A DNA stretch of 32,596 nucleotides from JAOUEA01 sp035711865 (GTDB lineage Bacteria; Actinomycetota; UBA4738; HRBIN12): positions 1 to 32,596 of the forward strand of contig DASTBT010000109.1 of NCBI GenBank assembly GCA_035711865.1, written 5' to 3'. Positions 14,646 through 22,782 of this stretch are shown here, piece by piece. Below the pieces are notes generated by a model. That model made no database searches. It had not been told where the DNA came from and was given only the letters and a program-made list of their open reading frames with translations. The position numbers and the translations under genes were made by a program. Within the stretch, counting starts at the first letter, position 1; the number at the start of each line of letters is the position of its first letter.

Positions 14646-15689
14646 ATGAGCGTCGCCGCGCCCGATCACGAGCGACGGGCCGGCTCCACCCTCGCCACGC
14701 TCTCGCCCGCCTACTTCGCCTTCGTCATGGCCACCGGCATCGTCTCGATCGCCGCCGAGCTGCGAGGGTTGCATGGGCTCGCCGTCCTGTTGCTGTGGGT
14801 GAACGTCACCGCGTACGTCGTGCTCTGGGCGCTGTCGCTGGCCCGGCTGGCGCGCTACCGCGACCGGATGCTCGCCGATCTCACCAGCCACCAGAAGGGC
14901 GCCGCGTTCCTCACCACCGTGGCCGGCACCAACGTGCTGGGCAGCCAGCTGGCGCTGATCGCGGACCGTCCGGGCATCGCCGTCGCCCTGTGGTGGCTGG
15001 GCCTCGCGTTGTGGGGGCTGCTGCTCTACGCGTTCCTGACCGCGGTCACGTTCCGCGAGCCGAAGCCCGACCTGGCGACCGGCATCAGCGGCGTGTGGCT
15101 GCTGCTCGTGGTCTCCACGGAATCGGTGGCCGTGCTCGGCTCCACCGTGGCCCCGTCGATCGCGCCCCGCGGGGTGCTCTTCGTCTCGTTGGTCGCCCAT
15201 CTGGTGGGGGCGATGCTCTACCTGCTCGTGATCGGCCTGATCTTCTATCGGTGGACGTTCTTCCCGATGGGAGGCGACCAGGCGACCCCGCCGTACTGGA
15301 TCAATATGGGGGCGCTCGCGATCACCACGCTCGCGGGATCGAACCTCATCCTCGCCGCGCCGCGATGGGACCTGTTGCGGGAGCTCGAGCCGTTCCTGCA
15401 AGGCACGACGATCCTGTTCTGGGCGTTCGCCACGTGGTGGGTGCCGCTGCTCGTGATCATGGGTCTCTGGCGTCACGGCGTGAAGCGCGTGCCCTTGCGG
15501 TACGACCCGCAGTTCTGGGCGCTGGTCTTCCCCCTCGGCATGTACTCGGTGGCCACCACGACGATGATCGAGGCCATCGGACTCCCGTTCGGGTCGTGGA
15601 TCCCGGCCGCGTTCTTCTGGATCGGCCTGGGCGCCTGGGCGGTCACGGCGGTGGGCATGGCCGTGGCCGAGCGCCCGGGCTCTCGATGA
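14646..15689 (+). CDS. TDT/SLAC1-family anion channel or transporter (TehA-like)
   Basis: 347 residues with about ten hydrophobic helices. It begins with the family-typical L-S-P-A-Y-F-A-F-V-M-A-T-G-I-V-S-I near residue 19, and later has P-P-Y-W-I-N-M-G-A-L-A-I-T-T-L-A-G and F-A-T-W-W-V-P-L-L. This family (tellurite resistance/dicarboxylate transporters) includes bacterial TehA, yeast Mae1 and plant SLAC1, which pass chloride, nitrate, malate or sulfite. Location just after a nitrate-reductase-like operon makes inorganic anion passage a fair guess, but the gene has its own leader and the substrate is unknown. It ends 3 bp from the stop of the convergent FAD gene. Confidence 0.85.
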   Translation: MSVAAPDHERRAGSTLATLSPAYFAFVMATGIVSIAAELRGLHGLAVLLLWVNVTAYVVLWALSLARLARYRDRMLADLTSHQKGAAFLTTVAGTNVLGSQLALIADRPGIAVALWWLGLALWGLLLYAFLTAVTFREPKPDLATGISGVWLLLVVSTESVAVLGSTVAPSIAPRGVLFVSLVAHLVGAMLYLLVIGLIFYRWTFFPMGGDQATPPYWINMGALAITTLAGSNLILAAPRWDLLRELEPFLQGTTILFWAFATWWVPLLVIMGLWRHGVKRVPLRYDPQFWALVFPLGMYSVATTTMIEAIGLPFGSWIPAAFFWIGLGAWAVTAVGMAVAERPGSR

Positions 15690-15692
15690 GCC

Positions 15693-16847
15693 TCAGCCCA
15701 GGATGCGAACGTCGCCGAAACCGGCGTCGAGATCGTGTCCCGATCGGAACCGCGCGGGCGAGAACGCCTCGAGGCCCGGATCGACGGGCTCCCCGGTGAC
15801 CAGATCGGCGACGTGGGCACCGAGCGCTGGGGCGAGCTTGAACCCGTGCCCGCTCGTGCCCGCGTCGATGACGATGCCGGGCGCGATCTCGCCGATCACG
15901 GGCTGCCAGTCGGGGCTCACGTCGTAGAGGCTCGCCCAGCCTCCCTGAACCTGCGCGGTCTCGAGCGACGGGACCCTCGCCACGAGGAGCCTGGCGAGAT
16001 GCTCGACCTCGTCGGGGGCGATCGTCGTGCGGAAATCGTCGGGATCGGCCTGGGGGGCGGGCGTGAGCGAGCCGAGCAGGAACAGGTCGTCGCCCTCAGG
16101 ACGCAGGTAGAACCCACCCGGCACGTCCGCGAACCCGGGGACCGGCTCGGCGGGGCCCCACCGGAACGTCGCCACCGCATGCCGCTCGACGGTCAGCGGC
16201 AGGTCGATCCCGACGCAGGCGGCGAGCCGGCGCGTCCACGGACCGGCGGCCAGCAGGATGCGTTCGCAGGCGAGGCGATCGCCGTGGTCGGTCACGAGCG
16301 CGCCGCCGCCCGAAACGCTCGGCTCGATGCCGGAGACCTCCGTGTGCAGGCGCAGCTCGGCGCCGCGATCGGTCGCCGCGCGGATCAGCGCCTCGGTCGT
16401 CGCGTGCGGGTCGGCGTAGCCGGCGTGGCGGTCGAACGCCCCGATCGCGACGCCCGTCAGATCGAACCCGGGCAGGCGGGCGCCGAGCGCCGCCGGCTCG
16501 AGCAGGTCGGTCTCGATGCCGTTCTCGTTCAGGCGCGCGACCGACGATCGCACCACGGGCTCGTCCGTCGCGGGATGCAGCACGTACAGACCCGTCCGGC
16601 GGTGTCCGGCGTCGGCGCCGACGATCTGCTCGAAGCGCTCGAACATCTCGATCGCGTCGCGGGCGACACGCGCAAGGAAGTCGTTCGTGTAGTAGGCGCG
16701 GCAGATGCCGCTCGACAGGCCCGTGGGGCCTCCGGCGGGCGTCGTGCGTTCCACCACGATCGTGCTGATACCGCGCGTCGCGAGGTGGTACGCGGCGGCG
16801 GCGCCGTGGACCCCGGCCCCGACGATGCCGACCTCGTAGGTGTCCAT
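15693..16847 (-). CDS. FAD-dependent DAO-family oxidoreductase
   Basis: 384 residues. The N-terminal dinucleotide fold V-G-I-V-G-A-G-V-H-G-A-A-A-A-Y-H-L with V-V-E-R at strand two, and C-terminal D-A-G-T-S-G-H-G-F-K-L-A-P-A-L-G, are those of the sarcosine oxidase / D-amino-acid oxidase superfamily. GGAGGAAG lies 6 nt before the ATG at 16847, fixing the start; the in-frame extension upstream is not coding. It is the last gene of a leftward glcD-glcE-FAD operon, 64 bp after glcE, so its substrate may connect to glycolate/glyoxylate, for example an amine or glycine oxidase giving glyoxylate. That link is speculation from position. Confidence 0.85.
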   Translation of the reverse strand: MDTYEVGIVGAGVHGAAAAYHLATRGISTIVVERTTPAGGPTGLSSGICRAYYTNDFLARVARDAIEMFERFEQIVGADAGHRRTGLYVLHPATDEPVVRSSVARLNENGIETDLLEPAALGARLPGFDLTGVAIGAFDRHAGYADPHATTEALIRAATDRGAELRLHTEVSGIEPSVSGGGALVTDHGDRLACERILLAAGPWTRRLAACVGIDLPLTVERHAVATFRWGPAEPVPGFADVPGGFYLRPEGDDLFLLGSLTPAPQADPDDFRTTIAPDEVEHLARLLVARVPSLETAQVQGGWASLYDVSPDWQPVIGEIAPGIVIDAGTSGHGFKLAPALGAHVADLVTGEPVDPGLEAFSPARFRSGHDLDAGFGDVRILG

Positions 16848-16911
16848 CGACGCTTCCTCCTTCACGGGTGTCGCGACGTGCGCGAACGCAGGTGCAGCAT
16901 GCCGCCGAACG

Positions 16912-17958
16912 TCATCGGTGCCAACCGCGTCCCGGTGCGAGGATGCCCGCGGGGTCGAACGATGCCTTGAGGCGTCGATGCACGTCGTGGCCGGGCACGG
17001 GTCCATCGCCGAGGCCGCCGGCGCCGCGTACCGCCGGTGCGATGCCGCCGGCCGCGGCGACGCGGGCTCGCAGGGCGCCGAGCTCCGCGGCGGACGTCGC
17101 GACCCATGCCAGTCCGACGCCGGCGAGCGCGGCGAACGCCTCCGATCCATCGACGACCGCAGCCACCCTCGACGGCGAGACGGCGGCCTCCACGATCGTT
17201 CCGTCGCCCGGCCACGTCCACCACGGCGCACGCGGGAAGGGCGCGCCGTCCAGCGGCGCCGCGCCCGGCGCCAGGGCCGACACCGCCCCCTCGAGCTCGT
17301 CGACCTCGCCGGCCCACCCCTCGAGGAGGACCTCGATGCCGCCGGGTGTGGCCAGCACGCCGCCGGCCAGCGGCACCTCGGCCGCGAGGGCGATGGCGAG
17401 GTCGAGCCCGCCGGGAACCACCAGGGTCCGCCGGCTCTCCGGCCAGGGACGCAGCTTGAGCGCCACCTGGGTGATCACGCCGAGGGTGCCGAGCGACCCG
17501 GTGAGCAGGCGGTGCAGGTCGTAGCCGGTCACGTTCTTGACCGTTCGGGCGCCGGTCTTCACGATCCGGCCGTCGCCGGTGACGAGCATCATCTCCGTGA
17601 CCGTGTCGCGCAGCGCGCCGACCTTCAACCGTCTGGCGCTCGACGCGCCGGATGCGAGCACCCCGCCGACGGTAGCGTCCGCGGGCGCGTCGGCCGGCCA
17701 CTCCTGGCCGTTCTCGGCGAGGAGCTCGGCGAGGGCGCCGACACGCATGCCCGCCTGAACGACGGCGAGCATCTCGGCCGGCTCGTATGCGATCACCTGG
17801 TCGAGCTGCGAGGTCCACAGCTCGGCGTCGACCTCCGCCGGGTTCCCTTTGTCCAGGTGACGCCGGCCGCCGACGACGAGCACACGACGACCCGAAGCGC
17901 TCGAGTCCCGGAGCGCCTCGGCCACGTCGGCGGGCGTCCGGGGATGGATCAGATCCAT
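16912..17958 (-). CDS. glcE: Glycolate oxidase FAD-binding subunit (GlcE-like)
   Basis: 348 residues. The PCMH-type FAD domain shows V-L-V-V-G-G-R-R-H-L near residue 27, the A-D-A-P-A-D-A-T-V-G-G-V-L-A-S-G segment, L-R-D-T-V-T-E-M-M-L-V-T-G-D-G, and K-N-V-T-G-Y-D-L-H-R-L-L-T-G-S-L-G-T-L-G. The C-terminus (L-K-A-S-F-D-P-A-G-I-L-A-P-G-R) is typical of GlcE. GlcE pairs with GlcD and GlcF to oxidise glycolate. Its start overlaps the glcD stop by 10 bp and GGAGGG is just upstream, so it is translationally coupled. Confidence 0.9.
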   Translation of the reverse strand: MDLIHPRTPADVAEALRDSSASGRRVLVVGGRRHLDKGNPAEVDAELWTSQLDQVIAYEPAEMLAVVQAGMRVGALAELLAENGQEWPADAPADATVGGVLASGASSARRLKVGALRDTVTEMMLVTGDGRIVKTGARTVKNVTGYDLHRLLTGSLGTLGVITQVALKLRPWPESRRTLVVPGGLDLAIALAAEVPLAGGVLATPGGIEVLLEGWAGEVDELEGAVSALAPGAAPLDGAPFPRAPWWTWPGDGTIVEAAVSPSRVAAVVDGSEAFAALAGVGLAWVATSAAELGALRARVAAAGGIAPAVRGAGGLGDGPVPGHDVHRRLKASFDPAGILAPGRGWHR

Positions 17959-19418
17959 GATCCCTCCGGCAGGTCGCGGGCGTCGGCCGCCGCATCGCCG
18001 GATCCGGTCGCGGCCACGGCGAAGTCGCCGCAGCGGGCGCCGTCGGGCAGGACCTTCCGGGGGTTCATGCGGCCGTGGGGGTCGAAGGCCGATCGCACGC
18101 ACGCCTGCGCGGCCAGGTCCTGCGCGGAGAACACGAGCGGCATGAAGTCCCGCTTCTCCAGCCCGATCCCGTGCTCGCCGGTGAGGGATCCGCCCGCCTC
18201 GACGCAGAGCCGCACGACCTCGTCGCTCGCCTGCAGCACGCGCTCGAGCGTGCCGGGCACCGTTCGGTCGAACGAGAACAGCGGGTGCAGGTTCCCGTCG
18301 CCGGCGTGGAACACGTTCGTCACGATCAGGCCGTGGCGTTCGGCGATGGCATAGACGCCGCGGAGCACCTCGACGAGCTTCGTCCTCGGCACGACGCAAT
18401 CGTGCAGGTGGTAGTGGGGGGCGATCTGTGCGACCGCTCCGAACGCGGACTTGCGGCCCTTCCAGAGCAGCGCTCGCTCGGCCTCGTCGTTGGCGACCCG
18501 CTCGCTCGACGCGTCGTTCTCGCGCGCGGCGGCTTCCACCTCGCGTGCCTGCGCCGAGACCCCCGCCTCGGTGCCGTCGACCTCGACGATCAACAGCGCG
18601 GCGGCATCGGTGGGATACCCGGCGTGGGCGAAGCTCTCGGCCGCACGCACGATGCCCTGGTCCATCATCTCGACGGCCGCGGGCACCACTCCCCGCGCGA
18701 TCAGGTCGGAGACGGTGGCGGCGCACGCCTCGACCGAGTCGAAGCCGAACAGCATCGTGCGCACGGCGGGCGGCATCGGCAGGATGCGCACGCACACCCG
18801 GGCCACCAGCCCGAGCGTTCCCTCGCTGCCCACCACGACGCCTCGCAGGTCGTACCCGGGCGCCTCGGGCCCCTCGGCGCCGAAGCGTTCGAGCGAACCG
18901 TCGGCCATCACGACGTCGACCGCGAGCACGTGCGCGCTCGTCACGCCGTAGGCGAGGCAGTGCGGCCCGCCCGCGTTCGTGTTGACGTTGCCGCCGATCG
19001 ACGACGTCTGCTGGCTCGATGGATCGGGCGCGTAGGTCCAGCCCATCGGGCGCAGGTGGTTCGCGAGATCCAGGTTCGGCAGGCCGGGGTCCACCCATGC
19101 CAGCCGGTCTTCCGGCCTGACCTCGACGACCCGGGACATGCGGGCGGTCGAGACGACGAGCGAGTCGCCGATCGGGGTGGCGGCGCCGGCGAGCCCCGTG
19201 CCGCTGCCCCTCGGCACGATCGGCAGTCCGTGGGCCGCGGCGATGCGGACGCACGCCTGGATCTGCTCGGTCGTCGTGGGCAGGGCGACGAGGGCGCATC
19301 CACCTTCCACCATCGAGGCGTCGCGGGCGTACAGGCGCAGCGCGAGCGGGTCGGAGAGCACGCTCTGGGAACCGAGCGCGGCGTCCAGCTCCCGGCGGGC
19401 GGCGTCGACGTCGGCCAT
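17949..19418 (-). CDS. glcD: Glycolate oxidase catalytic FAD subunit (GlcD-like)
   Basis: 489 residues, normal for GlcD and FAD-linked oxidases. The FAD-binding PCMH domain contains P-I-V-P-R-G-S-G-T-G-L-A-G-A-A near residue 66, S-S-I-G-G-N-V-N-T-N-A-G-G-P and V-G-S-E-G-T-L-G. The FAD-oxidase C-terminal domain has H-Y-H-L-H-D-C, F-H-A-G-D-G-N-L-H-P-L and G-E-H-G-I-G-L-E-K. It oxidises glycolate (D-lactate and 2-hydroxyglutarate relatives exist) and feeds electrons to GlcE/GlcF. It appears leaderless: TAGCCT (19430-19425) is 6 nt from the ATG and there is no Shine-Dalgarno sequence. The Fe-S partner gene is 12 kb away at 3149-4447. Confidence 0.9.
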   Translation of the reverse strand: MADVDAARRELDAALGSQSVLSDPLALRLYARDASMVEGGCALVALPTTTEQIQACVRIAAAHGLPIVPRGSGTGLAGAATPIGDSLVVSTARMSRVVEVRPEDRLAWVDPGLPNLDLANHLRPMGWTYAPDPSSQQTSSIGGNVNTNAGGPHCLAYGVTSAHVLAVDVVMADGSLERFGAEGPEAPGYDLRGVVVGSEGTLGLVARVCVRILPMPPAVRTMLFGFDSVEACAATVSDLIARGVVPAAVEMMDQGIVRAAESFAHAGYPTDAAALLIVEVDGTEAGVSAQAREVEAAARENDASSERVANDEAERALLWKGRKSAFGAVAQIAPHYHLHDCVVPRTKLVEVLRGVYAIAERHGLIVTNVFHAGDGNLHPLFSFDRTVPGTLERVLQASDEVVRLCVEAGGSLTGEHGIGLEKRDFMPLVFSAQDLAAQACVRSAFDPHGRMNPRKVLPDGARCGDFAVAATGSGDAAADARDLPEGSWI

Positions 19419-19424
19419 GGTCGC

Positions 19425-19434
19425 AGGCTACCGT
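19425..19434. promoter_or_regulatory. Shared divergent promoter core AGGCTACCGT
   Basis: Leftward TAGCCT (19430-19425) is 6 nt from the glcD ATG; rightward TACCGT (19429-19434) is 7 nt from the GTG of the PPOX-like gene. Start codons are only 23 bp apart and neither has a Shine-Dalgarno sequence, so one 10-bp element would drive two leaderless mRNAs. Confidence 0.6.
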
Positions 19435-19441
19435 TCGAGAT

Positions 19442-19879
19442 GTGGGGGCGTGGGCCGAGCTCGAGGTGGCCGATCCGGAGCTTTCGACGTTCGGGCGCGA
19501 ACGGTTCGAGGGGAGGGTCGTGTTCCACGCGACGCTCCGCACGGACGGCTCACCCAGGGTGCACCCTGTTTCACCGTGGTTCGCAGCCGGGCTGTTGCTG
19601 GTGGGGTTCCGCGAGCGCAGCCCGAAGACCGAAGAGGTCGCGCTCGACGGCCGCTACGCGATGCACTCCGCGATCGAGCCGCTGAACCACGAGGGGGAAG
19701 GCGGGGAGTTCCTCGTCCGCGGGTGGATGGAGCGGATCTCTGCCGAGCACCCCGGAGCGACCGCGGTGCCGTACGAGGCGTCCTACGAGCTCGCGTTCTA
19801 CGCGTGCTCGATCGAGGAGGCCGTCGGGACGACCTATCCCGGCGGAGGGTCGCCGGTCTATCGACGGTGGAGGGGCTGA
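19442..19879 (+). CDS. PPOX-family split-barrel protein
   Basis: 145 residues from GTG. The pattern F-H-A-T-L-R-T-D-G-S-P-R-V-H-P-V-S-P-W-F near residue 28, followed by L-L-V-G-F-R-E-R-S-P-K and Y-A-M-H-S-A, matches the pyridoxamine-5'-phosphate-oxidase-like fold, where the Arg/Lys region meets the flavin or F420 phosphate. The reaction is unknown. It shares a promoter element with glcD, suggesting joint control. It ends 4 bp from the stop of the convergent rhodanese gene. Confidence 0.72.
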   Translation: MGAWAELEVADPELSTFGRERFEGRVVFHATLRTDGSPRVHPVSPWFAAGLLLVGFRERSPKTEEVALDGRYAMHSAIEPLNHEGEGGEFLVRGWMERISAEHPGATAVPYEASYELAFYACSIEEAVGTTYPGGGSPVYRRWRG

Positions 19880-19883
19880 CGGT

Positions 19884-20234
19884 TCAGGCGACGCGACCGG
19901 GGGAGCCGTCGCCGGCCGTGAACGGAAGGCCCTGTGACGCCCAGGCCTCCATGCCGCCGGCGACGTTGTAGGCCTCGTACCCGCGCGCCTGCAACATCAT
20001 CGTGGCGAGCTCGCTGCGGTTGCCCGTGCGGCAGATCACGGCGACCGGTGTGTCGGTGTCGAGCTCGGAGCCCGCGCCCGCCATGATCGAGTTGAGCGGG
20101 ATGTGCACGGCGCCGTCGATGCGGCCGGCCTCCCACTCGTAGAGCTCGCGGCAGTCCACGAGCTGGATGTCGGCGAGGCGCTCGTGCACGCCGGTGACAT
20201 CGGTGAGGGCGTCGTTCGTGGCCTGGTCGCTCAT
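19884..20234 (-). CDS. Single-domain rhodanese-like sulfurtransferase
   Basis: 116 residues forming one rhodanese domain: L-V-D-C-R-E-L-Y-E-W-E-A-G-R-I-D-G-A-V-H-I-P near residue 25, the active-site loop V-I-C68-R-T-G-N-R-S, then Y-N-V-A-G-G-M-E-A-W. Cys68 would carry the persulfide. The loop length (C-x4-S) is that of sulfurtransferases rather than Cdc25 phosphatases. A TAGGAT box (20253-20248) lies 13 nt upstream of the ATG, so it may be transcribed apart from the macrodomain gene 48 bp upstream. Confidence 0.9.
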   Translation of the reverse strand: MSDQATNDALTDVTGVHERLADIQLVDCRELYEWEAGRIDGAVHIPLNSIMAGAGSELDTDTPVAVICRTGNRSELATMMLQARGYEAYNVAGGMEAWASQGLPFTAGDGSPGRVA

Positions 20235-20282
20235 GGCTGGAACATGAATCCTATCAGCGGGGTCGGGTTCGCCCGGAGCGGG

Positions 20283-20804
20283 TCAGGATCGCGCCGCCGA
20301 CGCGCGTTCGAACGCGTCGAGGTCCCCGTCGGAGAACAGCACGAACCGGACGCGCTCGACCGCGGTCCGGGCCCCGAGCACCGCCGCGATCGCGACGGGG
20401 GCAGCCTCGTCGACGGGGTAGCCGTAGATCCCGGTCGAGATCGCGGGGAACGCGACGCTGCGTGCGCCGAGCTCATCGGCGACGTGCAGCGCCGACCGGT
20501 GGCATCGCGCCAGCAGCTCGGGGTCCTGCGCGCCGCCCGAATACACGGGTCCCGCGGTGTGGATGATCCACCGGGCGTCGAGATCGCCGGCGATCGTCGC
20601 GACCGCCTCGCCGGTCGGCAGCGGCGGACGTCCGCGCTCGCGGATCACACGTTCGCGATCGGCCAACGCCTCCCGCCCCGCCGCCCTGGTGATCGCGCCG
20701 TCGACGCCGCCTCCCGGGCGGAGGGACGTGTTCGCTGCGTTCACGATCGCATCGACCGACTGGGTCGTGATGTCGCCACGGATCAGCTCGATGCCGACGG
20801 ACAC
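20283..20804 (-). CDS. Macrodomain protein (O-acetyl-ADP-ribose deacetylase-like)
   Basis: 173 residues. It contains G-D-I-T near residue 10, A-I-V-N-A-A-N-T-S-L, G-G-G-V-D-G-A-I, and S-T-G-I-Y-G-Y-P, the ADP-ribose-binding signatures of MacroD/YmdB-type macrodomains, which remove O-acetyl groups from ADP-ribose or ADP-ribose from acidic side chains. The last ~25 residues (V-R-F-V-L-F-S-D-G-D-L-D-A-F) complete the fold. A GTG start at 20804 lies 6 nt after TACGAT (20816-20811), consistent with a leaderless mRNA. It diverges from the PfkB kinase gene at 20856. Confidence 0.92.
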   Translation of the reverse strand: MSVGIELIRGDITTQSVDAIVNAANTSLRPGGGVDGAITRAAGREALADRERVIRERGRPPLPTGEAVATIAGDLDARWIIHTAGPVYSGGAQDPELLARCHRSALHVADELGARSVAFPAISTGIYGYPVDEAAPVAIAAVLGARTAVERVRFVLFSDGDLDAFERASAARS

Positions 20805-20810
20805 GAGACC

Positions 20811-20816
20811 ATCGTA
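20811..20816 (-). promoter_or_regulatory. -10 element TACGAT for the macrodomain gene
   Basis: TACGAT on the minus strand lies 6 nt from the GTG at 20804, with no Shine-Dalgarno sequence between. Confidence 0.5.
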
Positions 20817-20841
20817 CGAAGCGCCCGTGGCACCCCGTCGG

Positions 20842-20847
20842 TAATCT
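20842..20847 (+). promoter_or_regulatory. -10 element TAATCT for the first PfkB kinase gene
   Basis: TAATCT lies 8 nt from the ATG at 20856, without a Shine-Dalgarno sequence. Confidence 0.5.
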
Positions 20848-20855
20848 CAGGCTCG

Positions 20856-21791
20856 ATGGATCTCGACCTGCTCGTGCTCGGCGACGCGAACCCGGATCTC
20901 GTGCTTCGAGGGGGCGACGTCACGCCCGCGTTCGGCCAGGCGGAGCGCCTCGTCGACGAAGCCAGGCTCACGGTCGGCGGCTCGGGCGCGATCATGGCGT
21001 GCGGCGCTGCGCGCCTCGGCCTGCGGGTCTCGTTCGCCGGGGTCGTCGGCGACGACGTGTTCGGGGCGTACATGCGCGACGAGCTCGTGGCGCGCGGCGT
21101 CGACGTCGCGGGTCTGTCGACCGATCCGCACCGCCCCACCGGCCTGACGGTCGTGCTCTCGAAGCCCGGCGACCGCGCGATCCTCACCTCGCCGGGCACG
21201 ATCGGCGATCTGCGAGCCGCGTCGATCGACCCGGACATGATCGGATCGGCCCGGCATGTGCACGTGAGTTCGTACTACCTGCAGACCGGTCTGGCCCCCG
21301 ACCTGCCCGGCCTGTTCGCCGAGGTGCACGAGGGGGGAGCGACCACGTCGGTCGATCCGAACTGGGACCCCAGCGGCCGGTGGAACTCGGGGCTCGACGC
21401 CCTCCTGCCGTCGATCGACGTGCTGCTGCCCAACGAGATCGAGGCGGCGCGGCTGGCGCACACGTCGGACCTCGAGGCGGCCATCGTCGCGCTGAGGAGC
21501 CGAGGGCCCCTCGTGGTGGTCAAGACCGGCGCCCGCGGCGCGATCGCCGCCGCTGCCGGCGAGCGGGTGCAGGTGGCCGGGGTGCCGGTCGAGGCGGTCG
21601 ACGCCACCGGTGCGGGGGACTCGTTCGACGCCGGATTCCTGGCGGCGATGCTCGGCGGGGAATCGCTCGAGCGTTGCCTGGCGATCGCGAACGCATGCGG
21701 CGCCCTCTCGACGCGCGCGGCGGGCGGCGTCGATGCTCAGCCGACGATGCAGGAGGCGCTCGACGCGGTGGAACGGGGGAGCGCCGCGTGA
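20856..21791 (+). CDS. PfkB-family carbohydrate kinase (ribokinase-like)
   Basis: 311 residues. It begins L-D-L-L-V-L-G-D-A-N-P-D-L-V-L; the substrate loop V-G-G-S-G-A-I-M-A-C-G-A-A-R-L-G is near residue 40. Signature 2, D-A-T-G-A-G-D-S-F-D-A-G-F, holds the catalytic Asp and anion hole. V-K-T-G-A-R-G-A supports ATP binding. The family phosphorylates ribose, 2-keto-3-deoxygluconate, adenosine and related compounds; the substrate is not evident. It overlaps the following kinase gene by GTGA, so two PfkB enzymes are translated together. TAATCT 8 nt before the ATG suggests a leaderless operon. Confidence 0.88.
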   Translation: MDLDLLVLGDANPDLVLRGGDVTPAFGQAERLVDEARLTVGGSGAIMACGAARLGLRVSFAGVVGDDVFGAYMRDELVARGVDVAGLSTDPHRPTGLTVVLSKPGDRAILTSPGTIGDLRAASIDPDMIGSARHVHVSSYYLQTGLAPDLPGLFAEVHEGGATTSVDPNWDPSGRWNSGLDALLPSIDVLLPNEIEAARLAHTSDLEAAIVALRSRGPLVVVKTGARGAIAAAAGERVQVAGVPVEAVDATGAGDSFDAGFLAAMLGGESLERCLAIANACGALSTRAAGGVDAQPTMQEALDAVERGSAA

Positions 21792-22726
21792 TCGCCTGCC
21801 TCGCTGCGAACCCCTCGGTCGACAAGCTGTTCGAGATCCAGCGGCTCGTGCTGGGCGCCATCCATCGCCCCGACGGGTTCGTGCAGGTCGCGGGCGGCAA
21901 GGGCCTGAACGCGGCGCGGGCGGCGGAGGCGCTCGGAGCGCGAGTGCTGGCCGTCGCGCTGCTGCGTGGGCACACCGGCAAGTGGCTCGAGGAGGCGCTC
22001 CATGCCGAGGGCGTTCCGGTACGAGCCGTCTGGACCCACGGAGAGAACCGGTCGTCGCTGTCCGTGGCCGATCGCGACTCCGGCGGGTTGACCGAGTTCT
22101 ACGAGCACGGGTCCGGCGTGCCGTCGTCCGCGTGGGTGGAACTGCTCCATGCGGTCGAGTCGGCATGGGAGCCCGGGGGGTGGCTCACGATCAGCGGCTC
22201 CAATCCGGTCGGGGCGCCGGACCACGGATACCGAGATCTCGTACGCGACGCGAGGGTCGAAGGCGTGCACGTCGCGCTCGACTCCGACGGGGAACGTCTG
22301 CGCCTCGGTCTCGAAGCCCAGCCCGACGTCGTGAAGATCAACGCGTCGGAGGCTCGCGGGCTCCTCGGCGTGCCGACCTCGCGTCGGGACGACGCCCTGG
22401 CCGCCGCGTCGAAGCTCCGCGACCTCGCGGGCGGCGACGGCCACGCCGGCATCGTCACCAGGGGAGCCGAGGGTGTGGTGCTGGCGGCACCGGACGGCTC
22501 CATGTACGAGGGGCGGCTGTACGTTCGCGGCCGCTACCCCGTCGGCAGCGGCGACACGTTCCTCGCCGGGCTCGTCACGGCGCTCGATCGCGGAGACGAT
22601 TGGGAGGCCGCTCTGCGGCTCGCGCTCGGCGCCGCGACCGCGAACACCGAGATGCCCGGCGCAGGAAAGCTCGATCCCGCCAGGGCGGCCGAGCTCGCCG
22701 CCCAGGCCGAGGTCCGGATCGCCTAG
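21788..22726 (+). CDS. PfkB-family hexose-phosphate kinase (1-phosphofructokinase-like)
   Basis: 312 residues from a GTG overlapping the previous stop. The start I-A-C-L-A-A-N-P-S-V-D-K, followed by V-A-G-G-K-G-L-N-A-A-R-A-A-E-A-L-G-A near residue 35, is the FruK/LacC subgroup pattern (1-phosphofructokinase, tagatose-6-phosphate kinase), and Y-P-V-G-S-G-D-T-F-L-A-G-L carries the catalytic Asp. K-I-N-A-S-E-A precedes the ATP site. No PTS genes are visible, so fructose-1-phosphate is not assured. An MFS transporter gene follows after a separate promoter. Confidence 0.88.
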   Translation: MIACLAANPSVDKLFEIQRLVLGAIHRPDGFVQVAGGKGLNAARAAEALGARVLAVALLRGHTGKWLEEALHAEGVPVRAVWTHGENRSSLSVADRDSGGLTEFYEHGSGVPSSAWVELLHAVESAWEPGGWLTISGSNPVGAPDHGYRDLVRDARVEGVHVALDSDGERLRLGLEAQPDVVKINASEARGLLGVPTSRRDDALAAASKLRDLAGGDGHAGIVTRGAEGVVLAAPDGSMYEGRLYVRGRYPVGSGDTFLAGLVTALDRGDDWEAALRLALGAATANTEMPGAGKLDPARAAELAAQAEVRIA

Positions 22727-22738
22727 CCACCTCCCGCA

Positions 22739-22744
22739 TACTGT
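22739..22744 (+). promoter_or_regulatory. -10 element TACTGT upstream of the MFS gene
   Basis: TACTGT lies 13-18 nt after the kinase stop and would give a leader of about 30 nt containing the perfect GGAGGT Shine-Dalgarno sequence at 22772-22777. Confidence 0.45.
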
Positions 22745-22782
22745 TCCAGCGCGCCCCTCGCTCGCGACGCCGGAGGTCCGCC

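Noticed and set aside
20243..20245. A 4-codon upstream frame overlapping the rhodanese start
   Set aside because: The -10 box is only 2 nt from that ATG, too close for it to be transcribed, so it is probably chance.
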